This document shows positions 49,891 to 63,772 of a DNA stretch of 64,000 bases, piece after piece. How positions within the stretch are numbered: position 1 is the first letter of the stretch; the number at the start of each line of letters is the position of its first letter. The position numbers were made by a program, and so were the translations under genes. This DNA is from Chondrilla cf. caribensis (taxonomy: Eukaryota > Porifera > Demospongiae > Chondrillida > Chondrillidae): positions 1,541,397 to 1,605,396 of the forward strand of contig OZ026548.1 of assembly GCA_964020155.1 (NCBI GenBank), given 5' to 3'. Under the pieces are notes generated by a model. It saw only the letters and a list, made by a program, of their open reading frames with translations, had not been told where the DNA came from and made no database searches.

Positions 49891-49892
<2 letters not shown>

Positions 49893-50041
49893 CAGACATA
49901 TTAGTGTATGCTCTAAATACAACTCACTTTCCTAGCTTGTACTGATCCGGGGTGAAGTCTACACTCTTACAAAGTGCTTCAACTCCATCTCTCACATTTC
50001 CAGTCCATTTTGGCCAGGTGGATGGACACAGGCTCTTGTAC

Positions 50042-50687
50042 CTGTACAGCAGGGAGGAGTACAGACAGTATTTCATGTATATTATGCACTATGTACAGTA
50101 CATAATACACTAAAACAAAGTACACGATCATGCATGCTTCATGCACACTGCACCGGAGTACATGATCACGTGAATATGCTTCAATGTAGTGTATCCCTTA
50201 AATAGTGAACATAATATAAAACAATCCACCAAAGGAGAACAATCCCACAAGGTTGACTGACCCGAAACACCGTGACAATCATGATAACGTTCAACAGGCA
50301 GTGGAACAGAGCAAGATATCAGTAGAGAGCTAATACATACACATACTGTGAATTTTTCAGAATACATACATATGGAATCCCTAGTACATCACAGCATTCA
50401 TAGGGGAACAGGTGTAGAACAGGTGTAGAACAGGTGTACACCTCTAGGACAATGCAGTGCCAGTGAGGTGATTCCCAAGGATGCCCACTTCCTTTAGACA
50501 CACTGAAATTCCAGGAAGAGACTAGGCACTTTGTCTACTTCATTTTATTATTTATAACATACATTTTATTATAGCAGTAACGGCATTTATCATATAAAAA
50601 TTGAAATAAAACTGTGTGGAGTTGAGTATAAAGTTGTCTGAAGCAGTAGATCAGCTATCATCAGTGGTGTGCTAGTCAGTGGTTAGA
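50042..50687. other. Junction of myosin intron DNA with the C7 promoter
   Basis: 50,042-50,400 is myosin intron DNA (matches 63,773-64,000 as far as that is visible). From about 50,400 the sequence (gaacaggtgtagaacaggtg, cacttcctttagacacactg) is collagen-gene upstream DNA. The composite was itself copied to 52,140-52,800. Confidence 0.7.
50627..50633 (+). promoter_or_regulatory. TATA box of C7 (TATAAAG)
   Basis: In gagttgagtataaagttgtc, 61 bp before the C7 ATG. Confidence 0.62.
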
Positions 50688-51617
50688 ATGAAAGTCAAGT
50701 CAGAAATGATGCTTATTTTGGGATTGGCGATACTCTACTCTAGTACAGTTACTGCAGTCAACGTCGCTGACTGTGTCACCAACCCAACAGGTAAAGTCTC
50801 CGTTGATATTAATGTGGTCGGTGTTCCCAGTCCTGAAGGTCCCAATGAAGATCAGGGTCCACGTGGGTACCTTGGAGACACTTCACAGTGTGAGAATATT
50901 AGGGAGGTAGAACAAACTGAACTCGATGACATCATCAAGTCAACATTCACCAAATGTGGGATCTACAGCTTGAACTGGAGACATGTTACATACATCGATA
51001 CCACTCAGGGGACAAATTGTCCAGATTATCTTCTTCAGGCCTTCAACAGTGCATTGAACAAGAAAGCTTGTGGAAGAACTGCAGAAATTGGTTGTACCAA
51101 TTGGACCTACCCCAGTGGAGGAAGCTACACACACGTTTGTGGACGTGCTCGAGGATACCAGTTCTACACTACAGATGGATTAAGTAGATATGCTAATGGA
51201 GCCACAATAAATGATACATATGTCGATGGACTGTCCATTACTAGGGGCAGACCCAGGGAGCACATATGGTCGTATGTTGCCGGTCATCATGAAAAGGTAA
51301 GTAATAACATACTTAGTAGTCGGTGTCCCTGTGCTGGTTCTGGATATAATTATTCAAATAAAGCTCCCTTTGTCGATGATGACTACTATTGTGAGAGTGG
51401 TTTTGGCACTAAATCCGAAAACAAAATAGCGTGGGAAGATCCCCTCTGGGACGGGGAGGGGTGTATACTACCAGAGAACACTTGTTGTCAGAGATCTGGA
51501 TGGTTTCATAAAGAGGTCCCTCCCACCACTGATAACATTGAGGTCAGATGGTGCTGTGATGAGTCAAGGGGAAATGAAGACTTCTACACTGACATTGTGG
51601 AGATATGGGTCATGTAA
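50688..51617 (+). CDS. Secreted collagen-family protein with lost collagen stalk (C7)
   Basis: Single open frame, 309 residues. Signal peptide [36 protein letters not shown]. The stalk is reduced to PSPEGPNEDQGPRGYLGDTS, followed by the same REVEQTELDDIIK helix as C3. The C-terminal domain has the most divergent first half (CPDYLLQAFNSALNKKACG, AEIGCTNWTYPSGG) and loops QFYTTDGLSRYANGAT, HHEKVSNNILSSRCPCAG and FGTKSENKIAWED. It ends DIVEIWVM. Stalk loss with an intact head, shared with C3, defines a distinct subtype. Family 3' flank follows. Its promoter lies against truncated myosin DNA. Confidence 0.9.
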   Translation: MKVKSEMMLILGLAILYSSTVTAVNVADCVTNPTGKVSVDINVVGVPSPEGPNEDQGPRGYLGDTSQCENIREVEQTELDDIIKSTFTKCGIYSLNWRHVTYIDTTQGTNCPDYLLQAFNSALNKKACGRTAEIGCTNWTYPSGGSYTHVCGRARGYQFYTTDGLSRYANGATINDTYVDGLSITRGRPREHIWSYVAGHHEKVSNNILSSRCPCAGSGYNYSNKAPFVDDDYYCESGFGTKSENKIAWEDPLWDGEGCILPENTCCQRSGWFHKEVPPTTDNIEVRWCCDESRGNEDFYTDIVEIWVM

Positions 51618-52799
51618 CAGTTAGAATAAAGGTACATGTATCAGGAACTCACACCACACATTGTACTTGATATCAACAAACATTACTACGTAGTATGCGT
51701 ACATGAGTAGTTTTTTGTGAGTGGAACTGAAGTACACAGGAAATCATACAATTGTAGTGTGTCCACACACTTTAATAATGACATTCATATGCGTTGGTTC
51801 AGTGAATTACTATATGACAACTGCACACCACACACTGCACCAGTACAGTACTGACACACTTGTACAACTGTACACTACACATGTGGTGAATAATCACAAA
51901 TGGTCCATAGGATATCAAATTTAACGGATAACATCAGAGTACACTAGGTATATCGACTTTCAAACATTAAGGGATCATCATCAACCACAAACCAGTGATA
52001 GTTCATCACAGCACCTACATACACCACAGTATACTGACATACACATCATATAATACAACAGTATACACACAGAGTACATCAATCAATTTAGCAAATTCAC
52101 TCAACTAGCTGGATATTGTGACTGCACAACAAAGTATTCTTTATTCAAATTATGATAATGTATGCTTCATGCACACTACACTGGGTACTTGATCAAGAAG
52201 TATGCTTCAATGTAGTGTAGCCCTTAAATAGTGAACATGCTAAAAAAACCATCCACCAAAACAGAACAATCACACATGGTTGACTGACCAGAAACACCCT
52301 GACAGTCATAATAATGTTCAACAGGCAGTGGAACAGAGCAAGTTACCAGTAGAACAGAGCAAGATACCAGTAGAGAGCTTATACACACACATACTGTGAA
52401 TATACAGAATACATGCATATGGAATCCCTAGTACATCACAGCATTCATAGGGGAACAGGTGTAGAACAGGTGTACACCTCTAGGACAATGCAGTGCCAGT
52501 GAGGTGATTCCCAAGGATGCCCACTTCCTTTGAACTCTTCCAGGAAGAGACTAGATACTTGGGGCCTACAGTGAGGCCATTCACAAAGATTCCCACTACC
52601 TTTAGACACACTGAAATTCCAGGAAGAGACTAGGCACTTTGTCTACTTCATTTTATTATTGATAACATACATTGCACACATTAACAATAATGGCATTTAT
52701 ACATGATATAAAATATTGAAAGGAAACTGTATGGAGATGAGTAAAAAAGAGTTGTCTGAAGCAGTAAATCAGCTATCATAAGTGGTGTGTTAGTCAGCG
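51618..52799. other. Spacer between C7 and P4
   Basis: Family 3' flank, then at about 52,140-52,440 myosin-intron-derived DNA like 50,110-50,400, then a duplicated and partly internally repeated promoter segment (cacttcctttgaac..cactacctttagacac). No gene is supported. Confidence 0.6.
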
Positions 52800-53430
52800 G
52801 TTGAATTGACATTCAAGGTGGAAATGATCCTTATTTTGGCATTTACGATACTCTACTCTGGTTCAGCTGAACTCAATGACATCAACACATTCTTAAAGAC
52901 ATCAAGTCAACATTCACTAAATGTGGGATCTACAGCTTGAACTGGAGACGTGTTACATACATCGATACCACTCAGGGGACAACTTGTCCAGAACAAGAGA
53001 GCATGTGGAAGAACTGTGAATGTTGGTTGTTCCTCGCTGATCTTCCCCAGTGGAGGAAGCTACACACATGTTTGTGGACATGCTTGAGGATACCGCGGTT
53101 CCACACTACGGATGGATTTCATGCACTTTGTAGCAATGCAATTAATAATGCATATGTCGATGGACATTACATCATTATATCCATTACCAGGGGCAGCCCG
53201 AGGAAGCACAAATGGTCACATACTGCCGGTATTCACGAAAGTACACATTCCAAGACACAATAAAAATTCCAGTGTCCTTGTGCTGTGTCAGGAAATAATA
53301 ATACAAATAACGCTCCCTTTGTTGGTGATGACTACTATTGTGAGAGTGGTTTTGTCCACAGGCAAAGAGCGTTTAGCATAGACAGACCCTCTCTAGGAGG
53401 GGGAGGGGTGTATACAACCAAAGAATACTG
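52800..53430 (+). pseudogene. Collagen-like pseudogene (P4)
   Basis: Signal-peptide sequence with a broken start (gttgaattgaca), then a deletion of the stalk. The C-terminal domain follows ([20 protein letters not shown]) with a deletion and frameshift after TTCPE, TGA at 53,095-53,097 in place of the GRARGY Arg, a 9-bp-type insertion in the YVDG region, a further stop after STHSKTQ and an abrupt end in the DPLWDGEGC region near 53,420. The normal C-terminus and 3' flank are missing. Confidence 0.88.
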
Positions 53431-54086
53431 GACTCAAGAATATCTGCCATTTTTCCCACGAGCACAACACACTCAGCATCAGACCAGTACTGGCACATGT
53501 GTACAATTATATACACTACACAACACATACATTGCATATTAAACAATCCAGTACCAATAGATTTTCACAAAGGGATCCATAAGATATGAATTTCAAATAG
53601 GAAACAGTCCCTTCCTTTGGTTAGTTCACATTGTGAACAACATTACTAAGACAACTTTTATTTCCTACAGTAAATACAGTAATACTTGAGTATTGGGATC
53701 CACAACAAACAATGATGCAATGTGGACCTAAATCACAGTATACCTATGTTGTGGGTCTAACAGTCTACACCCAGATTACATTACACCATTCAATTTTACA
53801 GGTTCACTGTCAAGTATGTGTTGGAATTGTAACTATAACTGATAAATAAACGATATTCATAGTCACAGAGGTACACTTCTGGGTTATGAATATTCCAGCA
53901 AGGCATCAACTGAAGGTGCCCAGTTCTGCCCAGATGAGCATTACAAAGACAACTTGAGGGTGTCCTGTTTACAAAGGACAATCCCCAGAAATGTAATCGT
54001 TGCAATATTTGTGGGTATAAATAGAAACATCCAGGTATACCAAATTATTAGTTTGTGAGTAATATATAGTCACAGTGTTGAGAATA
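53431..54086. other. C8 upstream region; holds the empty Penelope target site
   Basis: Homologous to 34,365-34,765 plus 35,959-36,118. The site tatgtgttggaattgtaact near 53,816 is unbroken here. A segment at about 53,860-53,990 is not present in the P1 copy. The end contains the C8 promoter. Confidence 0.7.
54016..54023 (+). promoter_or_regulatory. TATA box of C8 (TATAAATA)
   Basis: In gtgggtataaatagaaacat, 71 bp before the C8 ATG. It is conserved in P1 (36,047) and degenerate in C5 (aaataaatag). This is a promoter type distinct from the tataaagagttgtctgaa type. Confidence 0.65.
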
Positions 54087-55175
54087 ATGGCTTTAAAATT
54101 ATTTCTTACAATTATGGTTGCCTTCTTAATGTACCGTTGGACAAATGAAGTTGCAGCAGTCAACATCTCTAACTGTGTTACCAACCCAACAGGAAAGGTC
54201 TCCCTCGATATTGATGTGGTCGGTGTTCCCGGTCCTGAAGGTCCCAAGGGAGATCAGGGAGGAATCGGCATCCAAGGAGTGAAGGGGGACAGTGGTGAGA
54301 AGGGAATGAAAGGAGCTAGAGGCTATTCGGGAGAGAGAGGACCTATTGGAGTTCCAGGTCATCCAGGAGCCATCGGTCCACGTGGGTACCCTGGAGACAC
54401 AGTACTGAGTGAAGATGAATTCAGGAAAGTAACAAAAACTGTACAAATGAACATTTCCTCTCAACTCAATGACATAAACACATTCTTAAAAGATATCAAG
54501 TCGACATTTACCAAATGTGGGATCTACAGCTTGAACTGGAGACGTGTTACATACATTGATACGACTCAGGGGACAACTTGTCCAGATGGACTTCTTGAGA
54601 TCACCAACAGTACATTGAACAAGACAGCATGTGGAAGAACTGTGGATGTTGGTTGTTCCTCTCTGACCTTCCCCAGTGGAGGAACCTACACACACGTTTG
54701 TGGACGTGCTCGAGGATACCAGTTCTACACTAATGATGCCTTTGCTGCATATTATGGTAACACAATAAATGATGCATATGTTGATGGACTATCCATTACT
54801 AGGGGAAGCCCCAGGAAGCACATATGGTCTTATACTTCCGGATATTACGAAAGGCTACATGGTGACGGACATCCAATTCAGTGTCCCTGTGCTGGTCCTG
54901 GATATAATTCTCGGAACAAAGCTCCCTTTGTTGGTGAGGACTACTATTGTGAGAGTGGCTTTGGCACTATCATGGAAGAAAGAATAGCGTGGGAAGATCC
55001 CCTCTGGGACGGGGAGGGGTGTACACAACCAGAGAACACTTGTTGTCAGAGATCTGGATGGTTTCATAAAGAGGTCCCTACCACCACTGACAACATTGAG
55101 GTCAGATGGTGTGGCGATGAGTCTAGGGCAAACGAAGACGTCTACACTGACATTGTGGAGATATGGGTCTTGTAA
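54087..55175 (+). CDS. Secreted collagen-like protein, second N-terminal type (C8)
   Basis: Single open frame, 362 residues. Signal-type start [20 protein letters not shown], unlike MTFKSEM of C4, C6 and C9. [19 protein letters not shown], Gly-X-Y stalk ([14 protein letters not shown].. to RGYPGD), neck [18 protein letters not shown] and Cys-rich C-terminal domain with loops [33 protein letters not shown] and [13 protein letters not shown]. It ends DIVEIWVL. Start and promoter are shared with C5 and P1, but the head is of the C3/C6 type. It may be the intact representative of the lineage from which C5 and P1 decayed. Family 3' flank follows. Confidence 0.92.
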   Translation: MALKLFLTIMVAFLMYRWTNEVAAVNISNCVTNPTGKVSLDIDVVGVPGPEGPKGDQGGIGIQGVKGDSGEKGMKGARGYSGERGPIGVPGHPGAIGPRGYPGDTVLSEDEFRKVTKTVQMNISSQLNDINTFLKDIKSTFTKCGIYSLNWRRVTYIDTTQGTTCPDGLLEITNSTLNKTACGRTVDVGCSSLTFPSGGTYTHVCGRARGYQFYTNDAFAAYYGNTINDAYVDGLSITRGSPRKHIWSYTSGYYERLHGDGHPIQCPCAGPGYNSRNKAPFVGEDYYCESGFGTIMEERIAWEDPLWDGEGCTQPENTCCQRSGWFHKEVPTTTDNIEVRWCGDESRANEDVYTDIVEIWVL

Positions 55176-55545
55176 CAGTTAGCATAAAGGTACATGTATA
55201 AGGAACTCACACCACACATTGTACTCGATATCAACAAACATTACTACGTAGTATGTATACATGAGTAGTTTGATGTGAGTGGAACTGAAGTACACAGGAA
55301 ATTATACAATTGTAGTGTGTCCACACATTTTTATGGTCTTGCTTTACTCTGTACTCTCTTTAATAATGACATTCATATGCGTTGGTTCAGTGAATTGCTA
55401 TAGGGCAAGCATGAATATATGGCAAATGCACACCGCACACATTTTACCCACACAGTACTGACACATATGTACAACTGCATGTACACTACACACACTGTGC
55501 CAGTAAAATATTGACACACTTGTACAATTGTATGCTACATCCTAG

Positions 55546-55611
55546 TGTGGAAATGAAGATAGAGGCAATGAAGATGCGCTCACAGACCTCGTGGAGATTT
55601 GGGTTCTGTAA
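55546..55611 (+). pseudogene. Solo C-terminal end of a C5-type gene
   Basis: Reads CGNEDRGNEDALTDLVEIWV plus a last codon and TAA, identical in type to the end of C5, and is followed by the C5-type 3' flank (cccaaacttgtatcacaata). Everything upstream of it is missing, which marks the left breakpoint of segmental duplication copy B. Confidence 0.88.
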
Positions 55612-56503
55612 CCCAAACTTGTATCACAATATTAAACATGGATGCCACTCAGTTGTGTTCACTTAAATTCATAATACGTATAATGCATAGATAGGAGATA
55701 GTCAAAATACTTTATTGTACATCATGTTACACATACGAGTACAGGCATACGTACATATGTAGTGCATCCATAATCATGATTATGATATTGTTAAAATGAT
55801 GATGGATCTCATGATAAAACAATTCCAAACCTAGCTGTTCATGGACCTGGTTTGGGAGACCAGATGACTTCTGTGTGTTTGATGGAAAAACAAATAACGA
55901 AACACACAATAATGGGCTATTCTGGGCCACTGATAGAATTGTCCTCTGAGTGCAGACAACTAAGTACAGTAGGCAACAATTGCTGTAGCAAATCTGGGGT
56001 ATTTCCTAAAGAACATTCTCCACCAGTGACAACAATTAGGTTATATGTCCTACATGATGGTAGTGCACATGTACAACTGTATGCTACACGCACTGTACCA
56101 GTACAGTACTGACACACCTGTACAACTGTACACTACACACACTTTACCAGTACAGTTCTGACGCACTAGTACAACTCTACACTACACATGTTGTGCATGT
56201 TTACAAAGTGGTCCATATGTAATGGAATTTAATGGAAAACATCCAAGTGAAGTAGGCATATCAACTTTCAAACATCAAGGGATCATCACTGCACAACATA
56301 GTCTTCTTCATTCCAACGGGAAAGTGATACCATTGATCCCAATACCTCTGTTCCCACAGAAAGTGTGTACACATCAACACAAAGAAGAGGTTAAACACTT
56401 GGTCTACTTCATTTGTCAAGTTGTATTTGTTCACATTACTATAGCAATATGGTAACTAACACACATGTAAAATGAAATTGAAAGGACACTGAACAAATTT
56501 GAG

Positions 56504-56512
56504 TATATAAAG
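56504..56512 (+). promoter_or_regulatory. TATA box of C9 (TATATAAAG)
   Basis: 50 bp before the C9 ATG, in gagtatataaagggttgtct. Confidence 0.68.
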
Positions 56513-56553
56513 GGTTGTCTGAAGCAGTAAATCTACTATTTTCAGTGGTTGAC

Positions 56554-57636
56554 ATGACATTCAAGTCAGAAATGATCCTTTTTTTGGCACTAGTGATACT
56601 CTACTCTAGTGCAGGTACTGCAGTCAACGTCTCTGACTGTGTCACCAACCCAACAGGAAAGGTCTCCCTCGATATTGATGTGGTCGGTGTTCCCGGTCCT
56701 GAAGGTCCCAAGGGAGATCAGGGAGGAATCGGCATCCAAGGAGTGAAGGGGGACAGTGGTGAGAAGGGAATGAAAGGAGCTAGAGGTTATCCGGGTGATA
56801 GAGGACCTATTGGAGTTCAAGGAGATCCAGGAGCCATCGGTCCACGTGGGTACCCTGGAGACATAGTACTGAGTGAAGATGAATTCAGGAAAGTAACAAA
56901 AACTGTACAAAAGAACATTTCCTCTCAACTCAATGACATTAACACATTCATAAAAGACATCAAGTCAACATTTACCAAATGTGGGATCTACAGCTTGAAC
57001 TGGAGACGTGTTACATACATCGATACCACTCAGGGGACAACTTGTCCAGTTGGTCTTCGTGAGGTCACCAACAGTGAATTGAACAAGAGAGCATGTGGAA
57101 GAACTGTGAATGTTGGTTGTTCCTCTCTGATCTTCCCCAGTGGAGGAACCTACACACATGTTTGTGGACGTGCTCGAGGATACCAGCACTTTACTACTGA
57201 TGCCTTTCGTGCTTTTGATGGTAACACGATTAATGATGCATATGTCGATGGACTATCCATTACTAGGGGCAGCCCCAGGAAACACATATGGTCGTATGCT
57301 GCTGGACATCAGGAGAAATTTAATAAAAACCGATATCATTTTCAGTGTCCTTGTGCTGTGCCAGGATATAATAATACAAATAAAGCTCCCTTTGTTGATG
57401 ATGACTACTATTGTGAGAGTGGCTTTGATACCGCTGAATGTAGAATAGCATGGGAAGATCCCCTCTGGGACGGGGAGGGGTGTACACAACTAGGGAACAC
57501 TTGTTGTAAGAGATCTGGATGGTTTCATAAAGAGGTCCCTCCCACCACTGACAACATTGAGGTCAGGTGGTGCTGTGATCAGAATCAGAGAGATGAAGAC
57601 GTCTTCACTGACATTGTGGAGATATGGGTCTTGTAA
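56554..57636 (+). CDS. Secreted collagen-like protein (C9)
   Basis: Single open frame, 360 residues. Signal peptide [38 protein letters not shown], Gly-X-Y stalk, neck [18 protein letters not shown] and Cys-rich C-terminal domain ending [12 protein letters not shown]. The loops QHFTTDAFRAFDGNT and HQEKFNKNRYHFQCPCAV equal those of C6; the third loop is changed (FDTAECRIAWED), adding a Cys and removing residues. It also has NTCCKRSGW where others have NTCCQRSGW. It is the duplication partner of C6, but its stalk has C8-like residues ([17 protein letters not shown]), so the pair has exchanged segments with other copies. Confidence 0.92.
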   Translation: MTFKSEMILFLALVILYSSAGTAVNVSDCVTNPTGKVSLDIDVVGVPGPEGPKGDQGGIGIQGVKGDSGEKGMKGARGYPGDRGPIGVQGDPGAIGPRGYPGDIVLSEDEFRKVTKTVQKNISSQLNDINTFIKDIKSTFTKCGIYSLNWRRVTYIDTTQGTTCPVGLREVTNSELNKRACGRTVNVGCSSLIFPSGGTYTHVCGRARGYQHFTTDAFRAFDGNTINDAYVDGLSITRGSPRKHIWSYAAGHQEKFNKNRYHFQCPCAVPGYNNTNKAPFVDDDYYCESGFDTAECRIAWEDPLWDGEGCTQLGNTCCKRSGWFHKEVPPTTDNIEVRWCCDQNQRDEDVFTDIVEIWVL

Positions 57637-60023
57637 CAGTTAGCATGAAGGTACATGTATCAGCTAGGAACTCACACCACACATTGTACTTGATATCAAC
57701 AAACATTACTACGTAGTATGCATACATGAGTAGTTTGATGTGAGTGGAACTGAAGTACACAGGAAATCATATAATTGTAGTGTGTCCACACATTTGTATG
57801 GTCTTGCTATACTCTGTACTCTCTTAATATTAATAATGAGATTCATATGCATTGGTTCAGTGAATCACAGACTACAGGGTGAGCATGAATATCATAGTGT
57901 ACAGTGATATCAGAGGACATATATCACAAGTTATAGTTGTAGCCGGGTTAACAGTAACAAGTAACTGTACAATAACATGCAATCATGCAATGAACTACAT
58001 TACACATGGCATTGTGCTAATGTTGTGTGCTATAGTATATTGCTACTTAGTTAGTGAGTACCTGTGTTAGTACATGTGCATGCACACTCCTGGTCTAGTG
58101 AATACACATCACTCAGTCCCTATAGCACATGTACACTGTCAACCAGTACTGATAGTAAGTACCTCAGATAAGAAGTAAATACAGATTTGGTGTGCCCTTC
58201 GGTATATACTCACTATAATTAAGTTTGACTTATAATATAAATTAGATATTCTTTAAAATGATATGACATTGTATACATTATAATATACATTATTATGGAG
58301 CTGCATGGATTATTCAACTTGTATAATATAATATATATATAATAATGTAATAAAATTAAAGATTACAATAACTACTGCATATAATATCTTGAAGATCTCA
58401 CTGCAGCTATATACTGTAGCTAGTTTACAGAGAAAGGTGATGTGACATTATAATATGTAATAATTATTATAATAATATTAATTCATTTATATATTTATTG
58501 ATGATAAAGTTCATTCTAGACTATGTGGTTATATAATAATATGCAACATCAGTGTGCCTTATCAACAGATACAGTGTGTCTGTGTGTGATTTATAAGAGA
58601 TAGTTATTAGTGACCTTTTATGAGTATGAAAACCATGTGTTTCAGTAGCACATGTCGACCATTGGAGTCAGAGTCTTTGCTTGAGTGTCCTTATGAGATT
58701 GCTGTTGCTGAATTACTGAGTTGTTTGCTTGACGCATGCACTCGTGTACTAAAATTAGCAGTTTTGTGACATATTATTTAGATAACATATAGGTATCATA
58801 TGAGAACTAAAAAAGCTTATAATAGCATTATTAAGGAAGTTTTCCTATAACATGCATATAATTAAGGACATACAGCACAGAGCAGGTGAATGGCTAAGTA
58901 GATGTACTGAGTACAGTTTCTAGCATTGCACCTTACTCAGTAGAGGATCCGACTATATGCTATTATAATATGTATTATAACTGTAAATTAAAATTATTAT
59001 GAGACTTTTATAATATATAACATGGTACACAACCTATAGCTCCTGAGTTACAAATATATTATAGTTGCATGTAATTTGTCATGCAAATCAAATAAATTGA
59101 TGGCTATTATATATTATAACACAGCAAATTTCTGAATTATATACTTGCTTGCTTTCTGTAGCAATGCACAATATTATGTATATACAAGTCATAATATAGT
59201 TAGCAAGTTTCGTGAAAGAACATTTGATAACAATTTAAGCTATAAGAACTGGTTTTGTGGGTCCAGCCCTAGCAGTTTGTTTCTACTTTATAATATCACT
59301 TTCAATAGTAACATTAGAGTATTAATAGAGTTCAATTAGGTAATTATAATACAGTGATTAAAATATAACACTATTATCAAAAACCTACCACTACATATGT
59401 GATAAACTAGACAATTATAATAATTATCATAACCAAAAAGCAATAAGTACAATTCATTTCTGTACAGAAAGTTTAACGTCTTACAAAGAGTACTTTAATC
59501 CTACCACAAGACTAGGGTGCTAAAGATGACAACTCTATGGTGTTCTGACAATGGACTAATTTGAAACAACCTGCAGAGGAGGGAAGGGGAGAGGGGGAGA
59601 GTGAGTGAGCGAGTGAGGGGACGGAGAGAGAGACATGGATGGTGGGAGGGAGGGAGAGGGTGAGAGAGAGAGAGGAAGGGAGGGAGGGAGAGAGATGGTT
59701 GGTGGGAGTGAGCGGACGGAGAGAGAGACATGGATGGTGGGAGAGAGGGTGAGAGAGAGAGAGAGATGGTTGGTAGAAGGGAGGGAGGGATGTGGAGAGA
59801 GTTGGACGATGGGATAGAGAGAAGTCAAAGGAAGGAAGAGAGAGGAAACAGTGATGGTGGAGGGGGGGGGGGGAAAGAGTGAAGAAAAGAGTACAGAGAG
59901 AGTTATTAAAATGTAGTTCACCAGGTGTTCAGCAAGTAACACAACTTTATAATTCTCATTCTTAGACTAACACCAGACTCTCACTGGTACACAACTCACG
60001 GTCACCCCTCACAAGTCAACCCA
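57637..60023. other. AT-rich spacer between C9 and the myosin gene
   Basis: Family 3' flank, then AT-rich DNA homologous to 44,224-46,358 and a GA-rich block (59,575-59,880). No gene is supported. Confidence 0.6.
59575..59880. repeat. GA-rich low-complexity block, expanded in copy B
   Basis: Polypurine strand of gagagagaga and ggagggaggga with a repeated unit agagagacatggatggtggg. In copy A (46,126-46,200) it is only about 75 bp. The purine/pyrimidine strand asymmetry is nearly complete. Confidence 0.85.

Positions 60024-63772
<3,749 letters not shown>

Larger units (their letters stand above)
46359..50041 (-). pseudogene. Class I myosin tail, 5'-truncated copy A (MYO1C/MYO1H-like)
   Basis: Eight minus-strand exons in continuous phase: 50,041-49,928, 49,651-49,575, 48,949-48,796, 48,435-48,098, 47,839-47,775, 47,390-47,181, 46,824-46,727 and 46,467-46,359. 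They encode the end of the motor (YKSLCPSTWPKW, KLGKTKIFIRFPQSLFDIED), the IQ/neck region (TTVTAQWRMYIQRKNYLRLR) and the TH1 tail (FIKGFITRNQAPC, NVLDKKWISPPPA, RKYVRSISPERKEQ, EASQLFKGKKSCY, KYDRHGYKPRPRLIDF, SDITGLSVTSGNDGFIVFRL, DLIVEVEHVIETIVKFVRIS), ending ELEVVG. In animals this tail binds membrane phosphoinositides. No motor exons exist upstream: by 50,400 the DNA becomes the promoter of C7. All frames are intact, so truncation is by duplication, not decay; it could still be transcribed, but I rate it a pseudogene. Confidence 0.85.
42188..50400. repeat. Segmental duplication, copy A
   Basis: Over 8 kb in direct orientation match 55,612-64,000: 3' flank of a C5-type gene, promoter and gene C6/C9, AT-rich spacer, then minus-strand myosin tail exons with their introns. 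Microsatellites and minisatellites differ in length between copies while exon lengths are equal, except for the last one. Confidence 0.92.
55176..56553. other. Spacer before C9 with two family relics
   Basis: Family 3' flank of C8, a solo C5-type C-terminal fragment (55,546-55,611), then DNA homologous to 42,188-43,137 with the GNNCCSKSGVFPKEHSPPVT relic near 55,970. The C9 promoter is at the end. Confidence 0.65.

Noticed and set aside
59501..59942. Minus-strand Ser/Pro/Leu-rich open frames over the GA block
   Set aside because: Low-complexity polypyrimidine translation with no support, strongly length-variable between the two duplicated copies.
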